DNA of 64,000 nucleotides from Clostridiales bacterium DTU070 (GTDB lineage: Bacteria; Bacillota; Clostridia; DSM-8532), in assembly GCA_001513105.1 (NCBI GenBank), contig LFSH01000074.1:1-64000 (forward strand), given 5' to 3'. A program made the translations under genes and the position numbers. Positions 63,929 to 64,000 of the stretch are shown piece by piece (the first letter of the stretch is position 1; each line of letters opens with the position of its first letter). A model generated the notes under the pieces. It was not told where the DNA came from, did not search any database, and was given only the letters and a program-made list of their open reading frames with translations.

Positions 63929-64000
63929 ATGAATGAAAGGGTTCAGAAAGCGTTGAAGCTGTTTGAGAGCGGGTTCAACTGTGCACAGTCTGTTGTCGGA
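63929..64000 (+). CDS. C_GCAxxG_C_C family protein, 3'-truncated by window edge
   Basis: First 24 codons only: MNERVQKALKLFESGFNCAQSVVG. The FNCAQSV stretch is the N-terminal cysteine motif of the C_GCAxxG_C_C family (PF09719), putative redox proteins. Start ATG 63929 is preceded by AGGTGGG. Assignment rests on the short motif alone. Confidence 0.65.
   Translation, partial: MNERVQKALKLFESGFNCAQSVVG

Overview
The window looks like chromosomal DNA of an anaerobic, endospore-forming, polysaccharide-degrading Firmicute of the class Clostridia. The evidence is sporulation genes (sigK, a YtvI-like protein, a cwlJ-gerQ pair, a Spo0E-like peptide), a SigI/RsgI pair, a trimeric [FeFe] hydrogenase operon, a pectin-oligosaccharide operon, the DapL route to diaminopimelate, MurT/GatD and a T-box leader. 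A cellulolytic/hemicellulolytic clostridial lineage (Acetivibrio/Thermoclostridium-like) is my inference; no rRNA or tRNA gene is present to fix it.

Layout. 1-9.8 kb: end of an RNA 2',3'-cyclic phosphodiesterase gene, a repeat array, mnmA, a beta-CASP nuclease, a YtvI-like membrane protein, sigK, sigI-rsgI, deoC, and cwlJ-gerQ on the minus strand. 9.9-20.4 kb: a cyclase-family hydrolase, a GNAT, a T-box leader driving a TIM-barrel/acyl-CoA synthetase fusion, glgP, a DivIVA-like protein, an Lrp-type regulator with an aminotransferase, an unlisted Spo0E-like ORF, and fabI. 20.5-25.4 kb: a four-gene Gld-type ABC exporter operon. 25.6-30.9 kb: a promoter overlapped by two perfect Rex-type operators, then hydC, a small ATPase, a [2Fe-2S] protein, hydB and hydA. 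30.9-36.9 kb: L25/Ctc, then a cytoplasmic pectin-oligosaccharide set (TIM-barrel isomerase, GH43, GH105, GH28). 37-44 kb: copA-copZ, an AEC transporter, an amidohydrolase, and an ECF S component divergent from a MocR regulator. 44-50.4 kb: a large repeat array, a probable glutamate 2,3-aminomutase behind a long structured leader, asnS, dapF, dapL. 50.4-64 kb: gatD-murT, an ECF sigma/anti-sigma pair, polA, coaE, a lytic transglycosylase, fba, a flippase-like protein, a truncated response regulator, an acyl-ACP thioesterase, a cupin and the start of a C_GCAxxG_C_C protein.

The most striking unexplained structure is a dispersed family of about 200-bp imperfect palindromes with ends GATATCGTGC / GCACGATATC. 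They occur in four clusters (about 448-820, 43962-44942, 61727-62064, 63520-63840), are tandemly repeated with a 219-236 bp period, and occur in both orientations. One cluster cuts off the 3' end of a response regulator gene and another supplies the last codons of the MocR gene. I do not recognise this family.

Other points that merit checking are T-box control of an adenylate-forming fusion enzyme, a MocR regulator whose PLP-binding lysine is replaced by threonine, a terminator/antiterminator-like leader before a probable glutamate 2,3-aminomutase, tandem Rex operators on the hydrogenase promoter, and an RsgI with a very long lysine-rich tail instead of a carbohydrate-binding module.
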